Counted from the first letter of the stretch, positions 32,421 to 44,318 are shown. The stretch: DNA of 64,000 bases from Armigeres subalbatus (GCF_024139115.2 NC_085141.1:381193278-381257277), one strand, 5' to 3'. Translations and numbers: made by a program. Notes: generated by a model from the letters alone, not told the origin.

Positions 32421-32689
32421 TTAACATTTTTAATGAACTTCCAGCACGGCTCTGGGAGGTCGCTTAAATAACTCTTAAATAATCAAAAAAAAAAAGTATC
32501 ACCAAATGGAAACAAATGAACATTCTGCAATTCAAATAAACTACAGGAACAAAAGTTCTTGTTCTCTTCACAGTATTGAATGATGTTGAAAGCATCTTTA
32601 AGCCACTAAACATTCTAATTTTACTCTTGATGCATTTCAAATTGCCAAATTGTTGTTAAATTTTCCCATTTTTACAATAAAAAGAGGGG

Positions 32690-32745
32690 TGCCAAATCAT
32701 GGTTTCCCCAAGGGCGCTAGCAGTCCACGCTACGGCTCTGCTTAC
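32690..32745. repeat. GC-rich element end-like fragment
   Basis: Contains GGGTGCCAAATCATGGTTTC, CCAAGGGCGCTAGCAGTCC and ACGCTACGGCTCTG. Partial similarity to 30508-30570 (CCAAGGGCGCCAG) in the same orientation suggests two pieces of one interspersed family. Neither boundary is defined. Confidence 0.35.
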
Positions 32746-33117
32746 ATATTGTGCAAATAGTCAAAGAAGAGCTTATTTGCTTGATCAACTGTACACATCG
32801 TAGTTGCTAATCATGATTGGCCGAGAAACAGCAAATATGCACAGCTCATTAATTAAATAATATTCTTGGGATACAAAAAAGTTATTCTTATTGAATATTT
32901 GCTTCGGTGTTTCCAATTCATGACCAATAATGATGATGGTCACGTGCTATAAAATTTAGGATTTAGGATTAGGAGAGGAAAATTAGTTTAACACTCATTG
33001 TAATAAGAGACCAAGAAATGCTCTGCATCTCCGTGAGCGCTATGCGAAAGGAATCGCTGGTTAGTTGAGAAGGTAATTCGTGTGAAACCCCTTGGTGAGC
33101 GACAAAATATGTATTAC

Positions 33118-33317
33118 GCACGCAAAAAAATGCGTTCCCGAATTCGTGAACCAGCAAAAATACACCGTGATTTAATTCATGAATTCGGGAACACCAGTCA
33201 CGTTTTCCAGAACGTTCCAGAAAACGTGACTGTATTCCCGAATCCGTGACTGTTGTTCCCAAAAAATACACCGTGAACTCGTTAGTTCACGAAATCATGA
33301 ACGCTTTTTTTGCGTGC
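33118..33317. mobile_element. 200-bp MITE with GCACGCAAAAAAATGCGTTC ends
   Basis: The inverted ends GCACGCAAAAAAATGCGTTC (33118) and GAACGCTTTTTTTGCGTGC (ending 33317) bracket a near-palindromic interior. The interior includes CACGTTTTCCAGAACG and its mirror, and AAATACACCGTGA twice. A target duplication could not be fixed. Confidence 0.8.
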
Positions 33318-33789
33318 AAAGTTATTTTGAAAACAAGAAGACGAAGACTGTGTTTCAAATCAATCCAGCGCAAGATCAATGTGTTTCGTTTAATAATCTT
33401 CTACAACACGATCGATCCCGCACTAAATAATTTTGTGCTCTTGGATGCAGACATTAGTTTTATCACTTCACGTTCTCCCACACTAGTTGGCGTGATCAGC
33501 ATCAACACGATCGATTGCACACTGGTTAAACAAATTTCTGCTACGCGAGGTAGATTTTTTTGCACTTCACGTTCTTCCGGACTAGCTGCCGTCATATGAC
33601 CAGCATCCACATGATCGTTTCCGCATTCATATGGAAGAAAACTACATACGAATTTGTCGACTAAGAATGTGGTTATGTAGTAAGCGTTAATAGGAATATT
33701 GTATAACCTAAAGTTTTGAAAACAACTTTACAATTATGTTCAGCGGCGCAGCCAAAATTTTTGAAAATATAAAGTATGGTTTAAGTTTA

Positions 33790-33985
33790 AATTTGTTTCG
33801 AAATTCCGCGGAATTCCGTTAAATTTCGTTAGAAGCTAGTTTTTTCTAGCGAAATTTTTGTAATTTTACGAAACGAAACGAAATCGAGAAATCAGATTTC
33901 GCCATGCTCAAATTCCGCGAAATTTCGCGGAATTTCGTTTCGAACCACCTGAAACGAAATTTTTCGAAATACCGCATATGCTTAA
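33790..33985. repeat. GAAAC-rich degenerate repeat (2)
   Basis: Contains ACGAAACGAAACGAAATCG and several TTTCGTTTCG / CGCGAAATTTCGCGG palindromes. See 29487-29650 for the possible partner. Confidence 0.45.
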
Positions 33986-34794
33986 TGGAAACCATCAAAA
34001 TGTAATTCAAACCTGCTTAAATGGACTTATGCTATTTTTTTTATGACATAAGCACATAAGCATTTGTAACCTTTTTATTATGGGACAGATAAAATACTAA
34101 TGAAGCGCTATAAAACTTCTTTGGTTCAGGTGAAGCGTTTTGCCAAGGAATTTGTTGAAATCCATTTTTCACGACTTTTTAAAAATGCCTCATTACGTAT
34201 TCTCTGTAATATTCATGTGGTCACAGGCAATGCATTTAAGCATCTCATATTCAAGTAAATTGGATTTGCATGATGCGTACATGCTTATTGAACCAGAGAT
34301 GGTGTATGCCGACGATTAGGACATTGCCAAAGCCTCGATTGATTTGGTAGATACCGTGGGCTGAACTCCAGAACGTATTGGATTATCTTTAACATCTCGT
34401 ATTCAAGAAAATTGGGTTTGCATTATGCGTTTATGATTATTGAACCGAATTGGGTATAAACCGACGATACAACTATTTAAAACTATTCAACTATTTAAAA
34501 AAAAAAAAAGTTTCAACCTGTTGTAGTAATTCGAAAAGAAAGTCAATAACAAGTTTTTTTTATTTCCACTCAGCTGTTGTTATCCAAGAGCGAGTTATGT
34601 GCAACACTAAAGCATAACAGCTAAAATTCTAGAGGGGTCTAGTTCGATCCTAGGGCTATAGATCCGCCCCCTCTACCCCCCTCTAGTTACACCAATTCCT
34701 TCAGCAAACAAAACTGACAATTGCACAGTACAACAGCGCAATGCGGTCTGATTCGTCCAACCTTAATTTATTTAAGGACAACTTGCCCGAAGAA
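33986..34794. other. AT-rich low-copy DNA, nothing recognised
   Basis: Poly-A and poly-T runs only, and no frame longer than chance. A degenerate internal duplication exists: TTGGATTTGCATGATGCGTAC near 34261 versus TTGGGTTTGCATTATGCG near 34411. Confidence 0.4.
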
Positions 34795-34827
34795 CCCATA
34801 ACCCGCACCCAACTATTTTTTAAATTT

Positions 34828-35448
34828 AGCTTGAGCTTGAGCTTGATTGACTGCTCGTAGTAGCTACTCCATTATGACCAGATCAGCTGTTCTTGCACAG
34901 GGAACCAACAGATGTTTGCTTGGGACTAGCACACATCTTCAATGTACAAGAACTGGTGATCTCATTTGTAAGGTCATACTGGCGCCTGCCACGTCAGAAT
35001 GCAAGTCAATGTAGGGAAGGGGGAGGAAATGATGATGCAATCACTCGCCCACTGCAAGCCGAATATACCTCTGCACTTGCCACGAGTTCATGTGGAATTT
35101 GTTGGAATTTCTGGGTTAGGTTGGAGAGGCAGAGGTCCGTCTTGGTTAACGAGCTGCCAATGTGATAGATAGGAGAAGGTAGCTGATGGAATTTCTAATT
35201 GGATGTAGGAAACGAGCTCTATAAGTTCATTTCCAATTCTAGCAGATTACTGTTAGAATACTCAAATTGAAGGTATAGGAATAGTAATGGAAAACGGTAT
35301 GGAAGTTCATTTCCAGTTCTAGCGATTGCTAGAACATGAGAAATAAAGAGAAAGATACAAAGTAGGAGAATGGAACGGACCTGGGATTGAATTCACGACC
35401 TCCTGCGTATGAGGCAGAAGCAGTAGCCATATGACTACCAAGCCCGCC
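34828..35448 (-). mobile_element. tRNA-headed SINE, copy 2
   Basis: On the minus strand the head reads GGGCTTGGTAGTCATATGGC, TACTGCTTCTGCCTCATACG, CAGGAGGTCGTGAATTCAAT and CCCAGG. Its layout is A box, anticodon arm with a CAT-centred loop, and B box (mutated GAATTCAATCC). The body contains CTAGCAATCGCTAGAACTGG, AAATTCCATCAGC and GCAGTGGGCGAGTGATTGC, and ends (CAAGCT)n at 34828-34845. It is collinear with copy 1 at 57017-57646 through the whole length. Its 5' end joins the satellite directly, with only about four extra bases (AGGC) at the junction. Confidence 0.85.
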
Positions 35449-38400
35449 TCGAAACATGAGAGATCACGCACTGAACTAATTATTTTTATTACCGGCCGCG
35501 CAATGCAGAACACAATAATTCGGCCGACCGCGCGATCGTTCTGCTGTCCGAAACATGAGAGATCACGCACTGAACTGATTATTTTTATTACCGGCCGCGC
35601 AATACAGAACACAATATTTCGTCCGACCACGCGATCATTCTGCTGTCCGAAACAAGAGAGATCACGCACTGAACTGATTATTTTTATTACCGGCCGCGCA
35701 ATACAGAACACAATATTTCGTCCGACCACGCGATCGTTCTGCTGTCCGAAACAAGAGAGATCACGCACTGAACTGATTATTTTTATTTCCGGCCGCGCAA
35801 TGCAGAACACAATAATTCGGCCGACCGCGCGATCGTTCTGCTGTCCGAAACATGAGAGATCACGCACTGAACTGATTATTTTTATTACCGGCCGCGCAAT
35901 ACAGAACACAATATTTCGTCCGACCACGCGATCATTCTGCTGTCCGAAACAAGAGAGATCACGCACTGAACTGATTATTTTATTACCGGCCGCGCAGTAC
36001 AGAACACAATATTTCGTCCGACCACGCGATCGTTCTGCTGTCCGAAACAAGAGATCACGCACTGAACTGATTATTTTTATTACCGGCCGCGCAATGCAGA
36101 ACACAATAATTCGGCCGACCGCGCGATCGTTCTGCTGTCCGAAACATGAGAGATCACGCACTGAACTGATTATTTTTATTACCGGCCGCGCAATACAGAA
36201 CACAATATTTCGTCCGACCACGCGATCATTCTGCTGTCCGAAACAAGAGAGATCACGCACTGAACTGATTATTTTTATTACCGGCCGCGCAATGCAGAAC
36301 ACAATAATTCGGCCGACCGCGCGATCGTTCTGCTGTCCGAAACATGAGAGATCACGCACTGAACTGATTATTTTTATTACCGGCCGCGCAATGCAGAACA
36401 CAATAATTCGGCCGACCGCGCGATCGTTCTGCTGTCCGAAACATGAGAGATCACGCACTGAACTGATTATTTTATTACCGGCCGCGCAATACAGAACACA
36501 ATATTTCGTCCGACCACGCGATCATTCTGCTGTCCGAAACAAGAGAGATCACGCACTGAACTGATTATTTTTATTACCGGCCGCGCAATGCAGAACACAA
36601 TAATTCGGCCGACCGCGCGATCGTTCTGCTGTCCGAAACATGAGAGATCACGCACTGAACTGATTATTTTTATTACCGGCCGCGCAATACAGAACACAAT
36701 ATTTCGTCCGACCACGCGATCGTTCTGCTGTCCGAAACAAGAGAGATCACGCACTGAACTGATTATTTTTATTACTGGCCGCGCAGTACAGAACACAATA
36801 TTTCGTCCGACCACGCGATCGTTCTGCTGTCCGAAACATGAGAGATCGCGCACTGAACTGATTATTTTTATTACCGGCCGCGCAATGCAGAACACAATAA
36901 TTCGGCCGACCGCGCGATCGTTCTGCTGTCCGAAACATGAGAGATCACGCACTGAACTGATTATTTTTATTACCGGCCGCGCAATACAGAACACAATATT
37001 TCGTCCGACCACGCGATCATTCTGCTGTCCGAAACAAGAGAGATCACGCACTGAACTGATTATTTTTATTACCGGCCGCGCAATGCAGAACACAATAATT
37101 CGGCCGACCGCGCGATCGTTCTGCTGTCCGAAACAAGAGAGATCACGCACTGAACTGATTATTTTTATTACCGGCCGCGCAGTACAGAACACAATATTTC
37201 GTCCGACCACGCGATCGTTCTGCTGTCCGAAACATGAGAGATCACGCACTGAACTGATTATTTTTATTACCGGCCGCGCAATGCAGAACACAATAATTCG
37301 GCCGACCGCGCGATCGTTCTGCTGTCCGAAACATGAGAGATCACGCACTGAACTGATTATTTTTATTACCGGCCGCGCAATACAGAACACAATATTTCGT
37401 CCGACCACGCGATCATTCTGCTGTCCGAAACAAGAGAGATCACGCACTGGGCAGAGCGTTGTTATTGGCGGCCGCGCAGTGCACGACGCAATCCTTCGGC
37501 CGACCGCGCGATCGTTCTGCTGTCCGAAACATGAGAGATCACGCACTGAACTGATTATTTTTATTATCGGCCGCGCAATACAGAACACAATATTTCGTCC
37601 GACCACGCGATCATTCTGCTGTCCGAAACAAGAGAGATCACGCACTGAACTGATTATTTTTATTATCGGCCGCGCAATACAGAACACAATAATTCGGCCG
37701 ACCGCGCGATCGTTCTGCTGTCCGAAACAAGAGAGATCACGCACTGAACTGATTATTTTATTATCAGCCGCGCAATGCAGAACACTATAATTCGGCCGAC
37801 CGCGCGATCGTTCTGCTGTCCGAAACATGAGAGATCATGCACTGAACTAATTATTTTTATTACCGGCCGCGCAATACAGAACACAATATTTCGTCCGACC
37901 ACGCGATCGTTCTGCTGTCCGAAACAAGAGAGATCACGCACTGAACTGATTATTTTTATTACCAGCCGCGCAATGCAGAACACAATAATTCGGCCGACCG
38001 CGCGATCGTTCTGCTGTCCGAAACAAGAGAGATCACGCACTGAACTGATTATTTTTATTACCGGCCGCGCAGTACAGAACACAATATTTCGTCCGACCAC
38101 GCGATCGTTCTGCTGTCCGAAACATGAGAGATCACGCACTGAACTGATTATTTTTATTACCGGCCGCGCAATGCAGAACACAATAATTCGGCCGACCGCG
38201 CGATCGTTCTGCTGTCCGAAACATGAGAGATCACGCACTGAACTGATTATTTTTATTACCGGCCGCGCAATGCAGAACACAATAATTCGGCCGACCGCGC
38301 GATCGTTCTGCTGTCCGAAACATGAGAGATCACGCACTGAACTGATTATTTTTATTACCGGCCGCGCAATACAGAACACAATATTTCGTCCGACCACGCG

Positions 38401-41400
38401 ATCGTTCTGCTGTCCGAAACAAGAGAGATCACGCACTGAACTGATTTCTTTTCTTACCGGCCGCGCAATGCAGAACACAATAATTCGGCCGACCGCGCGA
38501 TCGTTCTGCTGTCCGAAACATGAGAGATCACGCACTGAACTGATTATTTTTATTACCGGCCGCGCAATACAGAACACAATATTTCGTCCGACCACGCGAT
38601 CGTTCTGCTGTCCGAAACAAGAGAGATCACGCACTGAACTGATTATTTTTATTACCGGCCGCGCAGTACAGAACACAATATTTCGTCCGACCACGCGATC
38701 GTTCTGCTGTCCGAAACATGAGAGATCACGCACTGAACTGATTATTTTTATTACCGGCCGCGCAATGCAGAACACAATAATTCGGCCGACCGCGCGATCG
38801 TTCTGCTGTCCGAAACATGAGAGATCACGCACTGAACTGATTATTTTTATTACCGGCCGCGCAATGCAGAACACAATAATTCGGCCGACCGCGCGATCGT
38901 TCTGCTGTCCGAAACAAGAGAGATCACGCACTGAACTGATTATTTTTATTACCGGCCGCGCAGTACAGAACACAATATTTCGTCCGACCACGCGGTCGTT
39001 CTGCTGTCCGAAACATGAGAGATCACGCACTGAACTGATTATTTTTATTACCGGCCGCGCAATGCAGAACACAATAATTCGGCCGACCGCGCGATCGTTC
39101 TGCTGTCCGAAACATGAGAGATCACGCACTGAACTGATTATTTTTATTACCGGCCGCGCAATACAGAACACAATATTTCGTCCGACCACGCGATCATTCT
39201 GCTGTCCGAAACAAGAGAGATCACGCACTGAACTGATTATTTTTATTACCGGCCGCGCAATGCAGAACACAATATTTCGTCCGACCGCGCGATCATTCTG
39301 CTGTCCGAAACAAGAGAGATCACGCACTGAACTGATTATTTTTATTACCGGCCGCGCAATGCAGAACAAAATAATTCGGCCGACCGCGCGATCGTTCTGC
39401 TGTCCGAAACATGAGAGATCACGCACTGAACTGATTATTTTTATTACCGGCCGCGCAATGCAGAACACAATAATTCGGCCGACCGCGCGATCGTTCTGCT
39501 GTCCGAAACATGAGAGATCACGCACTGAACTGATTATTTTTATTACCGGCCGCGCAATACAGAACACAATATTTCGTCCGACCACGCGATCATTCTGCTG
39601 TCCGAAACAAGAGAGATCACGCACTGAACTGATTATTTTTATTATCGGCCGCGCAATACAGAACACAATATTTCGTCCGACCACGCGATCGTTCTGCTGT
39701 CCGAAACAAGAGAGATCACGCACTGAACTGATTATTTTTATTACCGGCCGCGCAATGCAGAACACAATAATTCGGCCGACCGCGCGATCGTTCTGCTGTC
39801 CGAAACATGAGAGATCACGCACTGAACTGATTATTTTTATTACCGGCCGCGCAATGCAGAACACAATATTTCGTCCGACCACGCGATCATTCTGCTGTCC
39901 GAAACATAAGAGATCACGCACTGAACTGATTGATTTTATTACCGGCCGCGCAATGCAGAACACAATAATTCGGCCGACCGCGCGATCGTTCTGCTGTCCG
40001 AAACAAGAGAGATCACGCACTGAACTGATTATTTTTATTACCGGCCGCGCAGTACAGAACACAATATTTCGTCCGACCACGCGATCGTTCTGCTGTCCGA
40101 AACATGAGAGATCACGCACTGAACTGATTATTTTTATTACCGGCCGCGCAATGCAGAACACAATAATTCGGCCGACCGCGCGATCGTTCTGCTGTCCGAA
40201 ACATGAGAGATCACGCACTGAACTGATTATTTTTATTACCGGCCGCGCAATGCAGAACACAATAATTCGGCCGACCGCGCGATCGTTCTGCTGTCCGAAA
40301 CATGAGAGATCACGCACTGAACTGATTATTTTTATTACCGGCCGCGCAATACAGAACACAATATTTCGTCCGACCACGCGATCATTCTGCTGTCCGAAAC
40401 AAGAGAGATCACGCACTGAACTGATTATTTTTATTACCGGCCGCGCAATGCAGAACACAATAATTCGGCCGACCGCGCGATCGTTCTGCTGTCCGAAACA
40501 TGAGAGATCACGCACTGAACTGATTATTTTTATTACCGGCCGCGCAATACAGAACACAATATTTCGTCCGACCACGCGATCGTTCTGCTGTCCGAAACAA
40601 GAGAGATCACGCACTGAACTGATTATTTTTATTACCGGCCGCGCAATACAGAACACAATATTTCGTCCGACCACGCGATCGTTCTGCTGTCCGAAACATG
40701 AGAGATCACGCACTGAACTGATTATTTTTATTATCGGCCGCGCAATGCAGAACACAATAATTCGGCCGACCGCGCGATCGTTCTGCTGTCCGAAACAAGA
40801 GAGATCACGCACTGAACTGACGATTACTACCACCGGCCGCGCACTACACAACACCATCGCTCGTCCGACCTCGCGATCGTTCTGCTGTCCGAAACATGAG
40901 AGATCACGCACTGAACTGATTATTTTATTACCGGCCGCGCAATGCAGAACACAATAATTCGGCCGACCGCGCGATCGTTCTGCTGTCCGAAACATGAGAG
41001 ATCACGCACTGAACTGATTATTTTATTACCGGCCGCGCAATACAGAACACAATATTTCGTCCGACCACGCGATCATTCTGCTGTCCGAAACAAGAGAGAT
41101 CACGCACTGAACTGATTATTTTTATTACCGGCCGCGCAATGCAGAACACAATATTTCGTCCGACCGCGCGATCATTCTGCTGTCCGAAACAAGAGAGATC
41201 ACGCACTGAACTGATTATTTTTATTACCGGCCGCGTAATGCAGAACACAATAATTCGGCCGACCGCGCGATCGTTCTGCTGTCCGAAACATGAGAGATCA
41301 CGCACTGAACTGATTATTTTTATTACCGGCCGCGCAATGCAGAACACAATATTTCGTCCGACCGCGCGATCATTCTGCTGTCCGAAACAAGAGAGATCAC

Positions 41401-41509
41401 GCACTGAACTGATTATTTTTATTACCGGCCGCGCAATGCAGAACACAATATTTCGTCCGACCACGCGATCATTCTGCTGTCCGAAACAAGAGAGATCACG
41501 CACTGAACT
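35449..41509 (-). repeat. 99-bp satellite array, ~61 monomers, each with an Inr/DPE-like core promoter
   Basis: The plus-strand monomer contains GAAACATGAGAGATCACGCA, CTGAACTGATTATTTTTATT, ACCGGCCGCGC and CGATCGTTCTGCTGTCC. Two linked variants alternate: AATGCAGAACACAATAATTC…CGACCGCGC followed by CATGAG, and AATACAGAACACAATATTTC…CGACCACGC followed by CAAGAG. This gives a loose 198-bp higher-order period. On the minus strand TCAGTT lies with GGACA at +28 to +32 from its A. Two monomers (37448-37515, 40820-40875) diverge in the half that excludes the GGACA/GATCTCTC block. Because 99 is divisible by 3, both strands stay open for over 1,000 codons, an artefact of the period. Confidence 0.95.
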
Positions 41510-41542
41510 CCCATAACCCGCATCCAACTATTTTTTAAATTT

Positions 41543-42040
41543 AAAATAAAAAATCAGAAATTTTCTGATTTGCTGTAACGTTTGTCGAATTTTGAATAAA
41601 CATCAGGCCAAATGTTCAGGTCGGTTTACGTGTGCAGCACTGTTGATATACCACTATATTGTTTAGAATTTTCCTTCTAGAAAAAAATAGAGACTAAAGA
41701 TTTCCTAAACATTACCGAAGCTAGGAAGCCATGTTAACAAAAACGGGTGCCATTCTATTCTATATATAGCTATCAAAATTGAATATCCGAATTCACTATC
41801 ACCGAATTGAAAATCCATAAATATTGAACAGCCCGTTATGAGTTTGAAATACTAATTAAGTGAATATTATATCAAACAGGAGGATTATCGTTGAAAACAG
41901 GTCCCATGATCTAATTAAATGCGAAACACAGAAAATCATCCATTCCTTTGTGGGAGAAACTGATTTCCCGTTAGTTTCGTCCGAAACTTACTTCTCACGA
42001 GATAAAAGACACTAAATCATCTATCGAGAAGTGCCCTCCT
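41543..42040. other. AT-rich low-copy DNA
   Basis: No repeat or frame recognised downstream of the composite's target duplication. Confidence 0.4.
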
Positions 42041-42511
42041 CATGTTTACATTCGTCCACTTCAATCTGCCTCGTCATCTCGCGTTGGCCCTAGATAAACG
42101 TTATTTTATCAATGGACAATAGGCCCAGATTTAAACAGCTTTACCTACCGGTTCAACCTTGAACAAACAAAACAGTTGCATCCAGCGAAACGATCTTCAC
42201 GGTTCAGGGCACGCTTCATTCCGTTCGGGTTCCTCTTCTCCTACGTCAATCAACTATGCTCTATCTAGCGGCCGACGCGACGACGGTGGAGCCGGTTTGC
42301 ATTCTACAGATAAGTGATTATTGTGGGCATCAACCTCCCAGAAATCAATCTGCCGATTCATCGCCGTTAGATAGGCAGGCTGCTGTCCAAAAGTTCAAAT
42401 CAAAACCAATCGAGCCCGTTCAGTTTAGCTGCTTCGGAAGCAGCGCCGCAGCAGCAGCCTTCGGGAGAGCGCGTGATTATCAAAAGTTAGAATGTTTGGA
42501 TTAGGACCTAC
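42041..42511. other. GC-richer unique segment next to the candidate exon
   Basis: No transposon similarity is visible. A plus-strand frame at 42256-42504 encodes 82 residues ending in an alanine run (SSAAAAAFGRARD) without a recognised domain. On the minus strand this would be the first part of the intron after the candidate exon at 42512-42689. The clean, repeat-free composition suggests conserved or regulatory DNA, but that is inference. Confidence 0.3.
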
Positions 42512-42689
42512 CTGGAGGGTCAGCTATATAAATAGTTCTATCGAAGCGGCGAGAAAGCTGAGGCGGTCCCACTTCAAATGGGGAGCCCTCAGTCAAGATG
42601 TTTTCAATCGAGGCGTAAAAGTTGTGCTCCAATTCTTCAAACTGTCCGAATTCTTGGAATGGTGAAGAGAGACGGAGGTTGCTGCCCAT
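42512..42689 (-). CDS. Candidate host coding exon, function unknown
   Basis: The minus frame reads MGSNLRLSSPFQEFGQFEEL, EHNFYASIENILTEGSPFEV and GPPQLSRRFDRTIYIADPPG. Composition is balanced and acidic/aromatic-rich, unlike neighbouring AT-driven frames. It ends at a good splice donor, CCTCCAG|GTAGGT (exon end 42512). At the other end it could start at ATG 42689 (weak context ATTTATGG) or at an acceptor TTTTTATTTATGGGCAG|C, giving a 170-bp internal exon (42512-42681) whose phases are mutually consistent. No domain is recognised, and I see no partner exon in the window, which is plausible given long mosquito introns. It could instead be a chance frame. Confidence 0.35.
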
Positions 42690-44241
42690 AAATAAAAAGC
42701 CTTAAAGTGAAATTTCTTTACGTGTCGAATGAATGCATCGTTTGTGGATGAGGCTCTTAATTGAGTTTACAGTTTTATGACGTGAGCTGAAGTAAACATT
42801 TTTCCTGTCGGAAAGTTATTCCGATTACGCAATACATCGTAAATCTTTTTGCACGCAACAGAGTTGCACTGTTTGCAATCATAAAAGCGTTTGCTGAAAA
42901 TCAAATCCAGATTTATTTGGCAATTACGTTTAAGATGATGCCTTAAATTAATTATATTAGGTATTTAAGTTGGTTCAAAACATACTAACAGTGAGTTCAA
43001 AATGTGTGTCAATAAATCCATCAACAAAAAAAAATCAAACATGCTCATTACCAATTTGCTGTATTATCAAACACAATTGCTGCTGCCAGATGGTACGCAA
43101 GCCAACATAACCGTGCAATCAACCTTCGCCAGCAAACGAATGGACTGAAATGCTTCCCCCCAGTTACTATTAATGCCTTTACCGGAGCCAATTTATTACG
43201 TATCTAGATTCTAGCTATCATCGCCGACCAAAGCAGTTTGTTTCGGTTACAGTACCTTTTTACAATAAGGCAATAACGCTATCCAGCTTCGGGGGCGGCA
43301 GCTCGAACGTTTGGCCGTGGGCCCGGCTGTCGGAAGAAGCAAGTATCTTAGGCTACCGTCTTCTGGAAAATCCCGCTTGGCTGCATTGGGGCACCATTAT
43401 TCAGAATTTACTACGTTTGATTAATTGAAGACCATAAGTCAATATGAGTTTTATTGCGCATTTTATTTAAATGCTTTGTAAGATTTGAATCATCATCGCT
43501 GCTTGTTCGGTGTGGCTGGTTGCTTAAGTAGGGTTGCAACGAAACCCATGTTCAGGTTACCTTGGGACTACCTATTTCGAAGCACAGGGCAAAAATAATA
43601 AAATGCAAAAAAAAAACAATAATTCGGAAAAAAATTGCCGTTCTTCGTACATGAGAACATTTGATTAGACCTGGGTCCCGTACGGTTCGAATAATTTTTT
43701 AACACGTAGATCGCTATAAAAAAAATGCGAAAACATGTTAATGAGTTATGCATACTTTTCAAAAAGGCATTTTTATGAGTAGGTACAGTTTTTTTTAATA
43801 GTGTATATAAGTAACTGATTTTTTTAGAAACATATATTTCCATGTCAGCCATGTGACAATTACACACAATTTTGCAGCATATATTATCACTGCCGATAAA
43901 GTTTACATGTCTAAACCACAAGTGAAACTTCCATGACGCGACAATCAGTTTATTCTCCAGGAAACACGGGTTCTAAAGGTATAAGGTATTTATAGGTTCA
44001 TTACTCCAGAATGTGCTCTAGCCTTCAGCAATTCTGATTCGGTTAACGTTATGACACAAAATGATGGTGAAGCCACTTTCAATATTCGTTATATACTTTT
44101 GAGTGCATATCATTCTTGAACTGCAAAGTTGGCATAACTGATTTGACTAAAGGGACCATTCTTATTTGATAATTATAGCAATAGGCTTCTCTAATTTTTA
44201 TATAACAACTGCTTCATCCTTCAAGAAACTAATAATAATGG
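42690..44241. other. Low-copy DNA, small GC-rich island at 43200-43400
   Basis: Mostly AT-rich. 43255-43390 is GC-richer (GCTTCGGGGGCGGCAGCTCG, GTTTGGCCGTGGGCCC), without a recognisable domain or splice signals. The 117-codon minus frame at 43568-43921 is Phe/Tyr/Lys-rich read-through. Confidence 0.35.
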
Positions 44242-44318
44242 ATGTTTAAAATACAAAGTTCTTTTCGAAAGCTGGGATTCGGCGAAGTCTTCAAAACCTT
44301 ATCATTATGCAGAACCAT

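Larger units (their letters stand above)
34795..41542 (-). mobile_element. Composite retroposon: 99-bp promoter-satellite array fused to a SINE, 33-bp target duplication
   Basis: A 33-bp sequence at 34795-34827 recurs at 41510-41542 with one mismatch and brackets a 6,682-bp unit (34828-41509). On the minus strand the unit reads, 5' to 3': ~61 tandem 99-bp monomers (41509 down to about 35449), a tRNA-like head, a ~550-bp SINE body, and a hexamer tail next to the second copy of the duplication. The 5' end is AGTTCAGTGCG, exactly where an initiator TCAGTT would start transcription (A = +1). The architecture fits retroposition of one long transcript driven by the first monomer. Alternatives are satellite insertion exactly between SINE and target duplication, or later expansion of a short 5' leader. 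Confidence 0.75.

Noticed and set aside
35431..40995. Very long open frames on both strands (377-1,080 codons) encoding a 33-residue repeat
   Set aside because: They are a by-product of a 99-bp tandem repeat whose length is divisible by three. Both strands are open at once, starts are arbitrary, and single-base deletions shift the frame with no sign of selection.
35449..41509. CRISPR-like array
   Set aside because: Monomers are contiguous and share their whole length, with no unique spacers, in eukaryotic DNA.
43568..43921. 117-codon minus-strand frame
   Set aside because: Phe/Tyr/Lys/Asn-rich peptide typical of AT-rich DNA, with no motif.
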